This document shows, piece after piece, positions 28,298 through 35,362 of a DNA stretch of 64,000 bases. The notes below the pieces were generated by a model. It was not told where the DNA came from and made no database searches. It saw nothing but the letters and a program-made list of their open reading frames with translations. The stretch is from Candidatus Contubernalis alkalaceticus (GTDB taxonomy: Bacteria; Bacillota; Dethiobacteria; SKNC01). The translations under genes and the position numbers were made by a program. Position 1 is the stretch's first letter. Each line of letters opens with the position of its first letter. The stretch is from positions 204,001 through 268,000 of the forward strand of contig NZ_CP054699.1 of NCBI RefSeq assembly GCF_022558445.1, in the 5' to 3' direction.

Positions 28298-30412
28298 ATG
28301 TCCATCAAAGAAAAGCTTTTAGATTATATGAGAGAAGAGGCTTATAAGCCTTTAAATCTTGAAGAGTTAGTCACCTTGATGAATACAGAGAAAAAAGATA
28401 TTAAAAAATTTACCAGACTGTTGAAAGACATGGAAGAGAACGGAGAAATAGTCAAGACCAGGTTTAATCGTTATGGGGTTCCCGAAAGAATGAATTTAGT
28501 AGTTGGATACCTGCAGGCTCATCCTCAAGGTTACGGATTTATTCTTCCGGAACAAAAGGATCAGAGAGACGTTTTTGTAAGTCCCAATGAAATAAACGGC
28601 GCCATGCACGGGGATCGAGTAATTTGCCGTCTATTAAAAAAATCAGATGATAAAAGGCCTGAAGGGGAAATCATCCGTATATTAGATCGGGCTAATAAAA
28701 CCCTGGTGGGCACTTATGAGTCTTCCCAGAACTATGGTTTTGTGGTGCCCGATGAACACCGGATTATACAAGATATATTTATACCTAAGGGCTGTTCCCG
28801 CCGGGCAAAGAATGGGGACAAAGTAGTGGTGGAAATTACCGCATGGTCGGAAAAAAGAAGAAACCCTCAGGGGAACGTTATCGAGGTACTGGGTCATAAA
28901 AGTATGCCCGGGGTAGATATTACCTCCATTATTAAGAAATTTAATCTTCCGGAGGAGTTTCCCTCAGAGGTTTTGGCGGAAGCACAAAAGTATTCCGACG
29001 AGATTGATGATTCGGAATATGAGCAGAGGAAAGATCTGAGGGACATGCTGATAATTACCATTGATGACCAGGAGGCTAAAGACTTAGATGATGCTGTATC
29101 CCTTGAGAAAACGGGGGAAGGTTATCGTTTGGGAGTGCATATTGCCGATGTTGGTTATTATGTCAGAGAGGGAAGTTTTTTAGACCGGGAAGCATTTCAG
29201 CGGGGGACCAGTGTGTATCTGGTAGACCGGGTAATTCCTATGTTACCTCCTCGGCTTTCCAATGAGTTATGCAGTTTAAATCCCAATATTGACCGGTTAA
29301 CCTTAAGCGTGTTAATAGACATGAGCAATGATGGAAAAGTAATAAATTATGAAATGTATGTCAGTATAATTAATATTAACGAGAGAATGACCTACCAGAA
29401 TGTAAATAAGATAATTGAGGAGAACGACTCGGCATTAAAGGAAAAATATCAGGAAATTCTTCCCATGCTGCAGAACATGCAGGAGCTGGCCAAAACTATA
29501 AAGAAAAATCGGCAGATCAGAGGTTCACTGGGTTTTGATTTTCCGGAAACCTATGTGAAACTGGATAAAGAGGGACACCCTATTCATGTTGAGGAAAGGA
29601 AAAGGGGCGTTGCCGAGAGTATGATTGAAGAATTTATGATAGCCTGTAATGAAGTGGTGGCAGAACACTTTTATCATCTAAAAGCTCCATTCCTATACAG
29701 GATTCACCCGGACCCTGATGAAGAAAAAATTATAAATTTTAGAGACTATATAACCAACTTTGGGTATACCTTAAAGGGGAGTCTTAAAAATCTACACCCA
29801 TCCACGCTGCAGAATGTTTTAGAGCAGGCTCAGGGTAAGAAGGAAGAAAAGATTATTCATACCATTCTTTTAAGGTCTATGAAACTGGCCCGTTACTACG
29901 AGGTGAGGGAAAGGCATTTTGGGTTGGCTTCTGAATTTTATTCACATTTTACTTCACCTATCCGACGCTATCCTGACTTAGTAATACATAGAATAACCAG
30001 GGAAATTGTGAAGAATGGTGCACTTTCTAGTAAAAAAATAAAGAAATTAAAAAAAGACCTTCCCAATATCGCAGAGCACTGCTCTACCCGGGAGAGGATG
30101 GCCATGGAGGCGGAAAGGGAGAGCCAGGATCTGAAGAAAGTAGAGTACATGGAGAAAAAGGTGGGACAGGTATTTCCTGCTATTATCAGCAACATAATGA
30201 ACTTCGGTATGTTTGTGATGCTGGAGAATACCATTGAGGGACTGGTTCATATAAGCAGTATGACCGATGATTACTATCATTTCATCGGCAAAGAATTTTC
30301 CCTGGTAGGGGAAAAAACCAAAAAAACCTACTGTATTGGCGACCCGGTTAAAATATTGGTCAGTAAAGTAAATCGGGAAGAGAGGAATATTGATTTCTTA
30401 TTAGCAGATTAA
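28298..30412 (+). CDS. rnr: Ribonuclease R
   Basis: 3'-5' hydrolytic exoribonuclease of the RNB family, 704 residues. An N-terminal winged helix covers about 1-60, cold-shock domains about 65-225 (GYGFILPEQKDQRDVFV; YGFVVPD), the RNB catalytic domain about 240-570 with the magnesium aspartates in TIDDQEAKDLDDAVS, and an S1 domain at the end (about 625-700, SNIMNFGMFVMLENTIEGLVHISSM). It degrades structured RNA and helps remove defective mRNA in trans-translation, which fits smpB and ssrA being next. Own promoter predicted; a GGGG-rich ribosome binding site precedes the ATG. Confidence 0.95.
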   Translation: MSIKEKLLDYMREEAYKPLNLEELVTLMNTEKKDIKKFTRLLKDMEENGEIVKTRFNRYGVPERMNLVVGYLQAHPQGYGFILPEQKDQRDVFVSPNEINGAMHGDRVICRLLKKSDDKRPEGEIIRILDRANKTLVGTYESSQNYGFVVPDEHRIIQDIFIPKGCSRRAKNGDKVVVEITAWSEKRRNPQGNVIEVLGHKSMPGVDITSIIKKFNLPEEFPSEVLAEAQKYSDEIDDSEYEQRKDLRDMLIITIDDQEAKDLDDAVSLEKTGEGYRLGVHIADVGYYVREGSFLDREAFQRGTSVYLVDRVIPMLPPRLSNELCSLNPNIDRLTLSVLIDMSNDGKVINYEMYVSIININERMTYQNVNKIIEENDSALKEKYQEILPMLQNMQELAKTIKKNRQIRGSLGFDFPETYVKLDKEGHPIHVEERKRGVAESMIEEFMIACNEVVAEHFYHLKAPFLYRIHPDPDEEKIINFRDYITNFGYTLKGSLKNLHPSTLQNVLEQAQGKKEEKIIHTILLRSMKLARYYEVRERHFGLASEFYSHFTSPIRRYPDLVIHRITREIVKNGALSSKKIKKLKKDLPNIAEHCSTRERMAMEAERESQDLKKVEYMEKKVGQVFPAIISNIMNFGMFVMLENTIEGLVHISSMTDDYYHFIGKEFSLVGEKTKKTYCIGDPVKILVSKVNREERNIDFLLAD

Positions 30413-30501
30413 AAGGAAATATGAACTTGGTTCTCCTGCTTCATAAGGTGACATAACCACAAGATAGCACACGCAGTACATATCGGCACAAACTACAGCC
30501 A

Positions 30502-30530
30502 TTGACATGGACTTGAAATGATGATACAAT
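30502..30530 (+). promoter_or_regulatory. Promoter of smpB (TTGACA-17-TACAAT)
   Basis: Consensus -35 TTGACA and near-consensus -10 TACAAT with 17-base spacing, about 105 bases before the smpB start. Probably drives smpB and may read into ssrA. Confidence 0.7.
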
Positions 30531-30635
30531 CTTTTAAGTAGTGATTTAAATAATATTTTTAGTTCACAGAAAAGAAAGCTGCCCTATTTGTCCGGGAAAA
30601 GACAGGTAGGGTTAACTTTTCCCCGGAGAGATGAA

Positions 30636-31091
30636 ATGAGTGAGAACAGTTTTGCCAAAAATCGAAAAGCAAGACATGATTATCATATTGAAGAAACCTA
30701 TGAAGCAGGCATTGTGCTGCAGGGCACCGAAGTGAAGTCTATTAGAGCCGGCAAGGTAAATCTAAAAGATAGTTTTGCCCGGGTTGATAGGGGAGAACTA
30801 TTTTTATACAATATGCATATCAGCCCTTATGAGCAGGGAAATATAGCAAATCATGATCCTTTGCGCACACGAAAACTGTTAATGCATAAAATGGAGATAA
30901 AAAGGTTCATCGGTCTCATTAAGGAAAAAGGCTATACAATAATCCCCTTGAAATTATATCTTAGAAATGGCAAAATAAAAGTAGAGCTGGGTTTGGGCAA
31001 GGGGAAAAAACTCTATGATAAGCGAAAGACGCTTCATGAAAAAACTGCTCAGCGGGAGATTGAAAGGGCATTTAGGGAAAGGCAGAAGTAA
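30636..31091 (+). CDS. smpB: SsrA-binding protein SmpB
   Basis: 151-residue RNA-binding protein that carries tmRNA to stalled ribosomes. Typical sequence: [27 protein letters not shown] at the N-terminus (here only [16 protein letters not shown] quoted as the marker), [15 protein letters not shown], and the basic C-terminal tail [19 protein letters not shown] that inserts into the ribosome. I choose ATG 30636 (MSENSFAKN) because GGAGAG lies 5 bases upstream. The in-frame extension to 30588 adds 16 non-conserved residues. The tmRNA gene begins 28 bases after the stop. Confidence 0.95.
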   Translation: MSENSFAKNRKARHDYHIEETYEAGIVLQGTEVKSIRAGKVNLKDSFARVDRGELFLYNMHISPYEQGNIANHDPLRTRKLLMHKMEIKRFIGLIKEKGYTIIPLKLYLRNGKIKVELGLGKGKKLYDKRKTLHEKTAQREIERAFRERQK

Positions 31092-31119
31092 GAACAACTA
31101 AAAAAAGTTTATTATATTT

Positions 31120-31470
31120 GGGGGCGTAAGGATTCGACGAGGGTGGTATAGGTAGAAGTTGCGAGCCCGGGACCGTGACCCGGTCAAAACATGGAAAATA
31201 AAACAACTGCAAACGATAATTACGCTTTAGCTGCTTAGATAAAGCAGCCGTCCACCCGGTTTTTGCCTGTGAAACCGGTGCTGGGCGACAAGTAGCAGGC
31301 TACCTGTCTGAAGGTGCTCATATTCAGAACCAGGGAAATTACCCGAGCTAGTGACCGTCTATTCCCTGTCTTGAGGTAAAACGGCACGAAAAGAAAAATC
31401 AAGACTATGTTCGTAGACGCTTCTGCTGGTACATTTTCGGACGCGGGTTCAATTCCCGCCGCCTCCACCA
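31120..31470 (+). ncRNA. ssrA: Transfer-messenger RNA (tmRNA)
   Basis: One-piece tmRNA of about 351 bases. The 5' end GGGGGCG pairs with CGCCTCC before the encoded ACCA 3' end. The 5' D-like segment reads TAAGGATTCGACGAGGG and the T-arm ACGCGGGTTCAATTCCCGCC. The tag reading frame (31209-31238) encodes ANDNYALAA and a TAG stop; the resume codon is GCA. Pseudoknot-type stems fill the middle. It works with SmpB to release stalled ribosomes and tag the nascent peptide for proteolysis. The 3' end is also a classical integration site, and a diverged copy of it appears about 2 kb downstream. Confidence 0.97.
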
Positions 31471-31496
31471 AATTTAAACTCAAATTTTGATACAAT

Positions 31497-31533
31497 GAAA
31501 AGTCCTTGCTGCAAGGGCTTTTCAGGTTTTTTG
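31497..31533 (+). terminator. Terminator of ssrA
   Basis: Stem GAAAAGTCCTTGC / GCAAGGGCTTTTC followed by AGGTTTTTT, 26 bases after the tmRNA 3' end. A decayed version of this flank recurs near 45.57 kb. Confidence 0.85.
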
Positions 31534-31859
31534 GAGGAATAATCAGCTAAAGCACTGGCATATATGCACCTTTCTGCCAAAATGTATGCACACCCCGGCT
31601 CTGAAAGAAATTGAGAAAATTAAAAGTTGTTACTTAATTTCATTGAATGTCACTATGCAAGTAGAGTATCATGTAAAATGTAAGGGTATAGAAAAATCGG
31701 GTATTGGATTATCAGGTTGAACTTTGGTCGGTTTGCCATCTTAAACAATTTGTAAAAGAGTTTGAAATATCTGTAATGAGGCTGCTAATTATGTCAATAT
31801 AATGCGAAGACGTTTTAGTAGAGTATATAGGGAAATCAACAATAGCTTCTGCGTAAATA
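31534..31859. other. Non-coding stretch downstream of ssrA
   Basis: About 330 AT-rich bases between the tmRNA terminator and the convergent end of a minus-strand gene. I see only stop-rich frames and no structured element; it is probably decayed insert DNA. Confidence 0.4.
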
Positions 31860-32273
31860 CTAATCCTTTAATAGTTTTTCATTTGTTTTTTTTGAAAGAT
31901 ACTTCATTAATAATAAAAACGCACAAAAACCGACGAAGAAGGTGATACCTCCTATTATAAGCTCAGTTGGGGATGTTCTGTCGAACCACCAATAGTTAGT
32001 GAATAAAAAAACGATAGCAGCAACAATAGATGTAGGTATTATACGTTTCGAGGCAGTAACAAAAAAACCGGAACCTACATTTTTTGCCGCAAGATAAAAA
32101 GTTACACCGTAAAACAGTATCGCCAGATCCCAATAGCTGGAAACGGGGTCTTGAAGAATAAACTGTCTATATAGTAAAGCTACCAAAATTCCGAAATATA
32201 AAATTGTAAATGCTGTGCTTCTTTGCAAACGCTTTTCTTGAATAACTCTTTCATCTTGAATATGGTTTTTCAT
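31860..32273 (-). CDS. Four-helix membrane protein paired with XRE regulator (DUF6773-like)
   Basis: 137 residues with four predicted membrane helices (about 22-40, 48-66, 79-100, 109-128) and charged ends. The sequence DERVIQEKRLQRSTAFTIL followed by LLYRQFIL resembles DUF6773-type proteins found next to small XRE regulators in Clostridia; the family name is my best guess. The ATG overlaps the stop of the upstream XRE gene by 4 bases (ATGA), so the two are translationally coupled. A paralogous pair with the same coupling occurs at 53.2-53.8 kb beside an ABC exporter, whereas this copy has no exporter. Function unknown. Confidence 0.7.
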   Translation of the reverse strand: MKNHIQDERVIQEKRLQRSTAFTILYFGILVALLYRQFILQDPVSSYWDLAILFYGVTFYLAAKNVGSGFFVTASKRIIPTSIVAAIVFLFTNYWWFDRTSPTELIIGGITFFVGFCAFLLLMKYLSKKTNEKLLKD

Positions 32274-32473
32274 TTTTCATTCTCCTTTACCCAAAATAAA
32301 TCATCCAAGGTTTTATTTAAAGAATAACATATTTCTAAGCATAGCTTTAATGAAGGATTATAGTTGCCTTTTTCAATTAAATGTATAGTTTGCCTAGTAA
32401 CGCCTACCAGATCTGCTAATTGCTGCTGTGTTAGATTATTATTAATACGGGATAACTTAACATTATTATTCAA
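32270..32473 (-). CDS. XRE-family transcriptional regulator (stand-alone HTH)
   Basis: 67-residue Cro/C1-type DNA-binding protein: LTQQQLADLVGVTRQTIHLIEKGNYNPS is helix-turn-helix of the YozG/HTH_3 kind (marker VTRQTIHLIEKGNYNPS). The C-terminal LNKTLDDLFWVKENEK is typical of these short regulators. The start is TTG with AGGTGG 6-7 bases upstream. Two nearly identical 21-bp direct repeats lie upstream of it and are the likely operators, so autoregulation is inferred. It is coupled to the membrane-protein gene. Confidence 0.9.
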   Translation of the reverse strand: MNNNVKLSRINNNLTQQQLADLVGVTRQTIHLIEKGNYNPSLKLCLEICYSLNKTLDDLFWVKENEK

Positions 32474-32512
32474 ATGACCACCTACCTTTTAGAGATTGTA
32501 AGTAATAGCTAT

Positions 32513-32561
32513 ATGTTAATTATATATTACATTTAAAGCGATGTTAACTATATATTACATT
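32513..32561 (-). promoter_or_regulatory. Direct-repeat operator of the XRE gene
   Basis: Two 21-bp direct repeats (ATGTTAATTATATATTACATT at 32513 in a 20-of-21 match with the one at 32541; only one base differs) spaced 28 bases start to start. They lie 40-90 bases upstream of the minus-strand XRE start codon. AATGTAATATAT is a shared half-site. Confidence 0.6.
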
Positions 32562-32672
32562 GCTTTATAAAAAATGGGTAGAAAAAGTAAGAGCTTCTTC
32601 TAATCCATACAATGTGGTTATTTACTGCTATGGGGATATGATCGCAGATATTTCGGGCACACGTAAAGCCCC

Positions 32673-32705
32673 GGGAAGTCAAGGGGACGTTTTGTTTTAC
32701 TTGCC
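32673..32705 (+). repeat. Hairpin repeat, AGGGGACG-loop family (copy 3)
   Basis: GGGAAGTCA-AGGGGACGTTTTGTTT-TACTTGCC; stem AAGT..A/T..ACTT. Same loop as the copies at 33.69 and 47.48 kb. Confidence 0.55.
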
Positions 32706-32828
32706 ATTATTACCAAATTGTTAGAATAAATTGAGGTGATAAAAATGCCATGATCTTTCAGGAAAAAAGTCAAACTGGAATATATTATGTAATGCAAAAA
32801 CACAACCGTTAACCCTGGTTATCCCCAC

Positions 32829-32857
32829 TTGACAATTGTGTAAACACCGTATATACT
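32829..32857 (+). promoter_or_regulatory. Promoter of mazEF (TTGACA-17-TATACT)
   Basis: Near-consensus promoter with 17-base spacing, 20 bases before the mazE start codon. The palindrome ACAATTGT overlaps the -35 region and could be an operator half for MazE binding. Confidence 0.75.
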
Positions 32858-32877
32858 TAAGGCAAGAGGTGATTCGA

Positions 32878-33117
32878 ATGTTTACTACGATTCAAAAGTG
32901 GGGGAATAGTCAAGCAGTCAGGTTACCCAAAGCCATCCTTGAAAAGGCATCTCTAAAAGAAAATGATAAGGTTGAAATCCGAGTAGAGGAAGGCAATTTG
33001 ATAATTATCCCGGTGAAAAAACATGTAACATTGCAGGAGCGTATATCAGAATATAGGGGTGATTATCAATGCAGCGAATGGGAGACAGGAAAACCAACCG
33101 GTAAAGAGGTGTGGTAA
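32878..33117 (+). CDS. mazE: AbrB/MazE-family antitoxin
   Basis: 79-residue antitoxin with an N-terminal swapped-hairpin DNA-binding domain (IQKWGNSQAVRLPKAIL, the hallmark of MazE/SpoVT-AbrB proteins) and an acidic C-terminal tail ending GDYQCSEWETGKPTGKEVW that should wrap the toxin. The start is ATG with AGAGGTG 7 bases ahead; a longer reading from 32836 overlaps the promoter and is rejected. The TAA stop overlaps the toxin ATG by one base. The complex with the toxin is expected to repress the predicted promoter. Confidence 0.92.
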   Translation: MFTTIQKWGNSQAVRLPKAILEKASLKENDKVEIRVEEGNLIIIPVKKHVTLQERISEYRGDYQCSEWETGKPTGKEVW

Positions 33118-33455
33118 TGGGTTATATCCCGGAGCAAGGTGATATTGTTTATTTGGAGTTTGACTCACAGGCAGGTCATGAACAAAAAGGGAAGAGACCT
33201 GCATTGATTGTTAGTAACAATACATTCAATCAATTTACTAAACTGGCCATGGTGTGTCCTATAACCAATACGAAAAGAAATTTCCCCTTGCACATAGAAT
33301 TGGATGAGCGAACGAAAACACATGGTGTTATCATGTGTGAGCAAGTAAAGTCCCTTGATATAATAGCAAGAAATGTCATTTTTTTCGAGAAGGTTCCTAA
33401 AGATCTTGTTGAAGAGGTAATTGATATTATTATTTCTTTTGTAGAGGAAATATAG
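33117..33455 (+). CDS. mazF: MazF-family endoribonuclease toxin
   Basis: 112-residue PemK/MazF toxin that cleaves mRNA at short motifs when free of its antitoxin. Family features: YIPEQGDIVYLEFDSQAGHEQ, GKRPALIVSNNTFN, and the active-site region VCPITNTKRNFPLHI; HGVIMCEQVKSLD follows. The ATG shares one base with the antitoxin stop (TAATG). Full length, so the pair is probably active. The insert's tmRNA-like tail begins about 10 bases after its stop, so the toxin gene sits at the very edge of the inserted block. Confidence 0.93.
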   Translation: MGYIPEQGDIVYLEFDSQAGHEQKGKRPALIVSNNTFNQFTKLAMVCPITNTKRNFPLHIELDERTKTHGVIMCEQVKSLDIIARNVIFFEKVPKDLVEEVIDIIISFVEEI

Positions 33456-33464
33456 GGCGAGACT

Positions 33465-33540
33465 AACCATGAAGCTGCACCCGTAGAAACTGGTGTGGGT
33501 ACACCTTCGGACACGGGTTCGAATCCCGCCGCCTCCACCA
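33465..33540 (+). other. Partial tmRNA 3' end, probable attachment-site scar
   Basis: The last 60 bases match the 3' end of ssrA without gaps at 48 of 60 positions by my count. The final 16 bases (CCCGCCGCCTCCACCA) are identical and the T-loop is intact as GGTTCGAATCC. The rest of the tmRNA is absent. Elements that integrate into ssrA leave such a displaced or carried 3' end at the far border, so this marks an old island junction: ssrA to this point would be one inserted block carrying the XRE pair and mazEF. Confidence 0.75.
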
Positions 33541-33545
33541 AATAA

Positions 33546-33592
33546 TCTACCATCTATTGATAAAAAGAGTTTATCGGTGGGTGGTTTTTATT
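33546..33592 (+). terminator. Hairpin with T-run after the tmRNA scar
   Basis: CTACCATCTATTGATAAA pairs with TTTATCGGTGGGTGGT (some G-U pairs) and is followed by TTTTATTTT. It sits where a tmRNA terminator would. Confidence 0.65.
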
Positions 33593-33612
33593 TTGCCTGA
33601 ATAGGCGAATAA

Positions 33613-33662
33613 CAAGCAATAAAGCCATTCCTCTATTATAGAAGAGCGGTTTTATTGCTTTG
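33613..33662 (+). terminator. Second hairpin terminator
   Basis: AGCAATAAAGCC..TCCTC pairs with GAAGA..GGTTTTATTGCT; T-rich 3' arm. Probably a relic of a transcription unit, since no gene lies directly upstream. Confidence 0.55.
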
Positions 33663-33686
33663 TGGTAGTTTCAAAGAAAGTGTGCC

Positions 33687-33730
33687 AAGTGCCAAGGGGA
33701 CGAGTGCCAAGGGGACGTTTTGTTTGGCTT
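33687..33730 (+). repeat. Hairpin repeat, AGGGGACG-loop family (copy 4, with duplication)
   Basis: The unit AGTGCCAAGGGGACG occurs twice in tandem, then TTTTGTTTGGCTT closes the stem (GCCA / TGGC). Compared with the 47.48-kb copy the stem bases differ on both sides in a pairing-preserving way. Confidence 0.6.
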
Positions 33731-33980
33731 AGGATAATTAATGAGTGAAAGTATTTTTGTAAAAGCTGTCCTCTTCAGAAGCTTTCAAGAGGTTTTTTCG
33801 ATTGGTCAAGCTAGAATTCTACACCCATACCCAGACAAAAGGCTTCGCGTCACATACTCAAGGTAAGAGCCACGTTGAGGAATTACCGGAGGCAAGTGCC
33901 TGAATCTCCGGGCAACAAAGTGCCTAATTTATAGTCTGTCATGGTATTCCTTGTTTACTCCGCGTAAATCATGATCGCCA

Positions 33981-34010
33981 TTGACAGATTTATCTACTGT
34001 GTGATACTAT
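33981..34010 (+). promoter_or_regulatory. Promoter and repeat operators of the padR operon
   Basis: TTGACA and TACTAT separated by 18 bases. The -10 lies inside GTGATACTATATAGG, which recurs as GTGATACTAAATAGG at 34040-34054, just before the ribosome binding site. These paired sites are good candidates for binding of the PadR product, giving autoregulation. Confidence 0.6.
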
Positions 34011-34059
34011 ATAGGCGTAATAAGTAATACTGCATACCGGTGATACTAAATAGGAAGGA

Positions 34060-34419
34060 GTGAATATCCTGGTACATCTAACAGAAATGCTCAAAGGCGT
34101 GCTTGAGGGCTGCGTCCTTGAAATTATAAACCGTAAAGAAACGTATGGTTACGAAATAACGAGGCAGCTGAATGATCTTGGCTTTACAGATGTCGTGGAT
34201 GGGACAGTCTATACCATCCTGGTGCGCCTAGAGAAAAACAGGCTGGTGGAGATAACGAAAAAGCCATCTGACAAAGGACCTCCGCGAAAGTTTTATGTAC
34301 TCAACGATGCGGGACGTGAAGATTTACGGATGTTTTGGGAAAAATGGGAATTTGTTGCATCAAAAATAAAATATTTGAAGGAGGGGAAAAATGAATTTTT
34401 GGGAAAAAATCACCGGTAA
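34060..34419 (+). CDS. PadR-family transcriptional regulator
   Basis: Winged-helix regulator, up to 119 residues: LEGCVLEIINRKETYGYEITRQL and VDGTVYTILVRLEKNRLVEI are the PadR DNA-binding core, with PPRKFYVLNDAG in the wing. The start is unclear: the GTG at 34060 overlaps the AAGGAG; ATG 34087 is an alternative that keeps the whole domain. It leads a co-directional set with two DUF1048 genes, a KTR protein and an ABC exporter. This gene order is recurrent in Clostridia, so a role in drug- or peptide-induced control of the exporter is inferred. Confidence 0.88.
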   Translation: MNILVHLTEMLKGVLEGCVLEIINRKETYGYEITRQLNDLGFTDVVDGTVYTILVRLEKNRLVEITKKPSDKGPPRKFYVLNDAGREDLRMFWEKWEFVASKIKYLKEGKNEFLGKNHR

Positions 34420-34738
34420 CGATATGACGAAAGAAATGAAAGGGTTTGAATCTCGTGCTAAAAAGCTGCCAACTGATTATCGAGCAGCATGGGACGAAAT
34501 TAATGCCAACATTTGGGTTTATTCAGATTTCACAGGCCGCAACATCATGCCAATTCTTGACGGTGTGCTTGGTTTACTTGAAGAATCGGCGGTGGAGGGA
34601 CAAAGTGTTCAAGAGGTTTTAGGCGATGATATCGAAGGCTTTTGTTCAGCGCTGGCCGGCGAAGAAGGGGCAAAGTCTTTTCGTGATAAGTGGCGCGAAC
34701 AGCTCAACTATAATGTTGCTAAAAAGTTAGACAAATAG
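34391..34738 (+). CDS. DUF1048 domain protein (first of two)
   Basis: 115 residues, mostly helical and acidic. Core sequence MKGFESRAKKLPTDYRAAW, then a stretch ILDGVLGLLEESAVEGQSV and GDDIEGFCSALAGEEG, matches DUF1048, a family with known structure but no established function that accompanies PadR regulators. It overlaps the padR gene by 29 bases and has GGAGGGG before its ATG, so it is coupled to the regulator. It may modulate the PadR protein; this is inference from constant co-occurrence. Confidence 0.82.
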   Translation: MNFWEKITGNDMTKEMKGFESRAKKLPTDYRAAWDEINANIWVYSDFTGRNIMPILDGVLGLLEESAVEGQSVQEVLGDDIEGFCSALAGEEGAKSFRDKWREQLNYNVAKKLDK

Positions 34739-34748
34739 GAGGGTGAAA

Positions 34749-35102
34749 ATGGGAATACGAGATATCATTGAAGGAAAAAAAGAGTGGCGAGCGCACAAGG
34801 CACGTGTCAAAGCGCTCCCGAGCGAGTATCAGATTGTTTATAAAGAGATTCAAAAGTATCTATTCAAAGTCGGCCCTGTTGAGCTAACTGACGGGACGGA
34901 TTTACTCTCAGGGATTGTCGATCTCTTTGAAGAAGGCGCAGCTTTAGGGAAAGGCGTGCTTGAGGTTACGGGAAGTGACGTAGCGGTTTTCTGCGACGAT
35001 CTAATCAAAGAATCAAAAACTTACGCTGACATCTGTCAAGAATCTGCTAATCAAGAAGTCAACAAGGCAATAAAAAAGGTTGTCAAGGATAATACAAAGT
35101 AA
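34749..35102 (+). CDS. DUF1048 domain protein (second of two)
   Basis: 117 residues, paralogous to the preceding gene: KARVKALPSEYQIVYKEIQKYL, LLSGIVDLFEEGAALGKGV and GSDVAVFCDDLIKE align with its counterpart. ATG 34749 is used because AGGAGGGTG lies before it; the GTG at 34743 falls inside that site. Two consecutive DUF1048 genes after padR is a recurring arrangement. Function unknown. Confidence 0.82.
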   Translation: MGIRDIIEGKKEWRAHKARVKALPSEYQIVYKEIQKYLFKVGPVELTDGTDLLSGIVDLFEEGAALGKGVLEVTGSDVAVFCDDLIKESKTYADICQESANQEVNKAIKKVVKDNTK

Positions 35103-35122
35103 AAGGGAGGGATTGGTAGAGT

Positions 35123-35308
35123 GTGAATTACGAGTGGATATTATGCCCGGTCTGTGGCAACAAAACACGGGTCAAGATAGGTGTTGATACGGTACTTGAA
35201 AACTTTCCAATATTTTGTCCCAAGTGTAAACAGGAAACAATTATCAATGTAAAACAACTGAATATATCAGTTATTAAAGAGCCAGACGCTAAGACGCAGA
35301 GCCGATAA
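35123..35308 (+). CDS. Cysteine-rich KTR domain protein
   Basis: 61 residues with a zinc-ribbon-like pair, CPVCGNKTRVKI near the N-terminus and FCPKCKQETIINV near residue 36. This is the Cys_rich_KTR domain, frequent on mobile elements of Bacillota such as conjugative transposons with tetracycline resistance. GTG start behind AAGGGAGG. The end of the gene forms part of a terminator stem, so transcription into the ABC genes may be attenuated here. Confidence 0.8.
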   Translation: MNYEWILCPVCGNKTRVKIGVDTVLENFPIFCPKCKQETIINVKQLNISVIKEPDAKTQSR

Positions 35309-35345
35309 CCGTGATTTAAATCATAGTTGTCGGCTCTTTATTTTT
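35298..35345 (+). terminator. Terminator/attenuator between KTR gene and ABC exporter
   Basis: AGAGCCGATAAC ..TGAT ttaa ATCA.. GTTGTCGGCTCT with a T-rich tail (TTATTTTT). The 5' arm lies in the last codons of the KTR gene; the exporter ribosome binding site follows directly. Confidence 0.7.
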
Positions 35346-35362
35346 GGAGGGAGGATAAGAAG

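Larger units (their letters stand above)
32474..32877. other. Divergent intergenic region between XRE and mazE genes
   Basis: Holds the XRE operator repeats at the left, a hairpin repeat copy in the middle, a stranded Shine-Dalgarno plus ATG (TTGAGGTGATAAAAATG, stop after two codons) near 32740, and the mazE promoter at the right. The stranded start looks like the remains of a lost gene. Confidence 0.5.
33456..34059. other. Intergenic block with tmRNA scar, two hairpins, repeat and padR promoter
   Basis: About 600 bases. Left to right: the tmRNA-like scar, two terminator-like hairpins, a hairpin repeat with an internal duplication, about 200 bases without recognisable genes (a CCGGAGGCA..TGCCT..CTCCGG stem near 33885), then the padR promoter. 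Confidence 0.5.

Noticed and set aside
31235-31495. Minus-strand ORF across the tmRNA gene
   Set aside because: Antisense of ssrA; the fragment LVEAAGIEPAS is a well-known artefact of annotating this RNA end.
33230-33553. Minus-strand ORF over mazF and the tmRNA scar
   Set aside because: Its LVEAAGFEPVSEG start is again the antisense of a tmRNA/tRNA end; this supports the scar rather than a gene.
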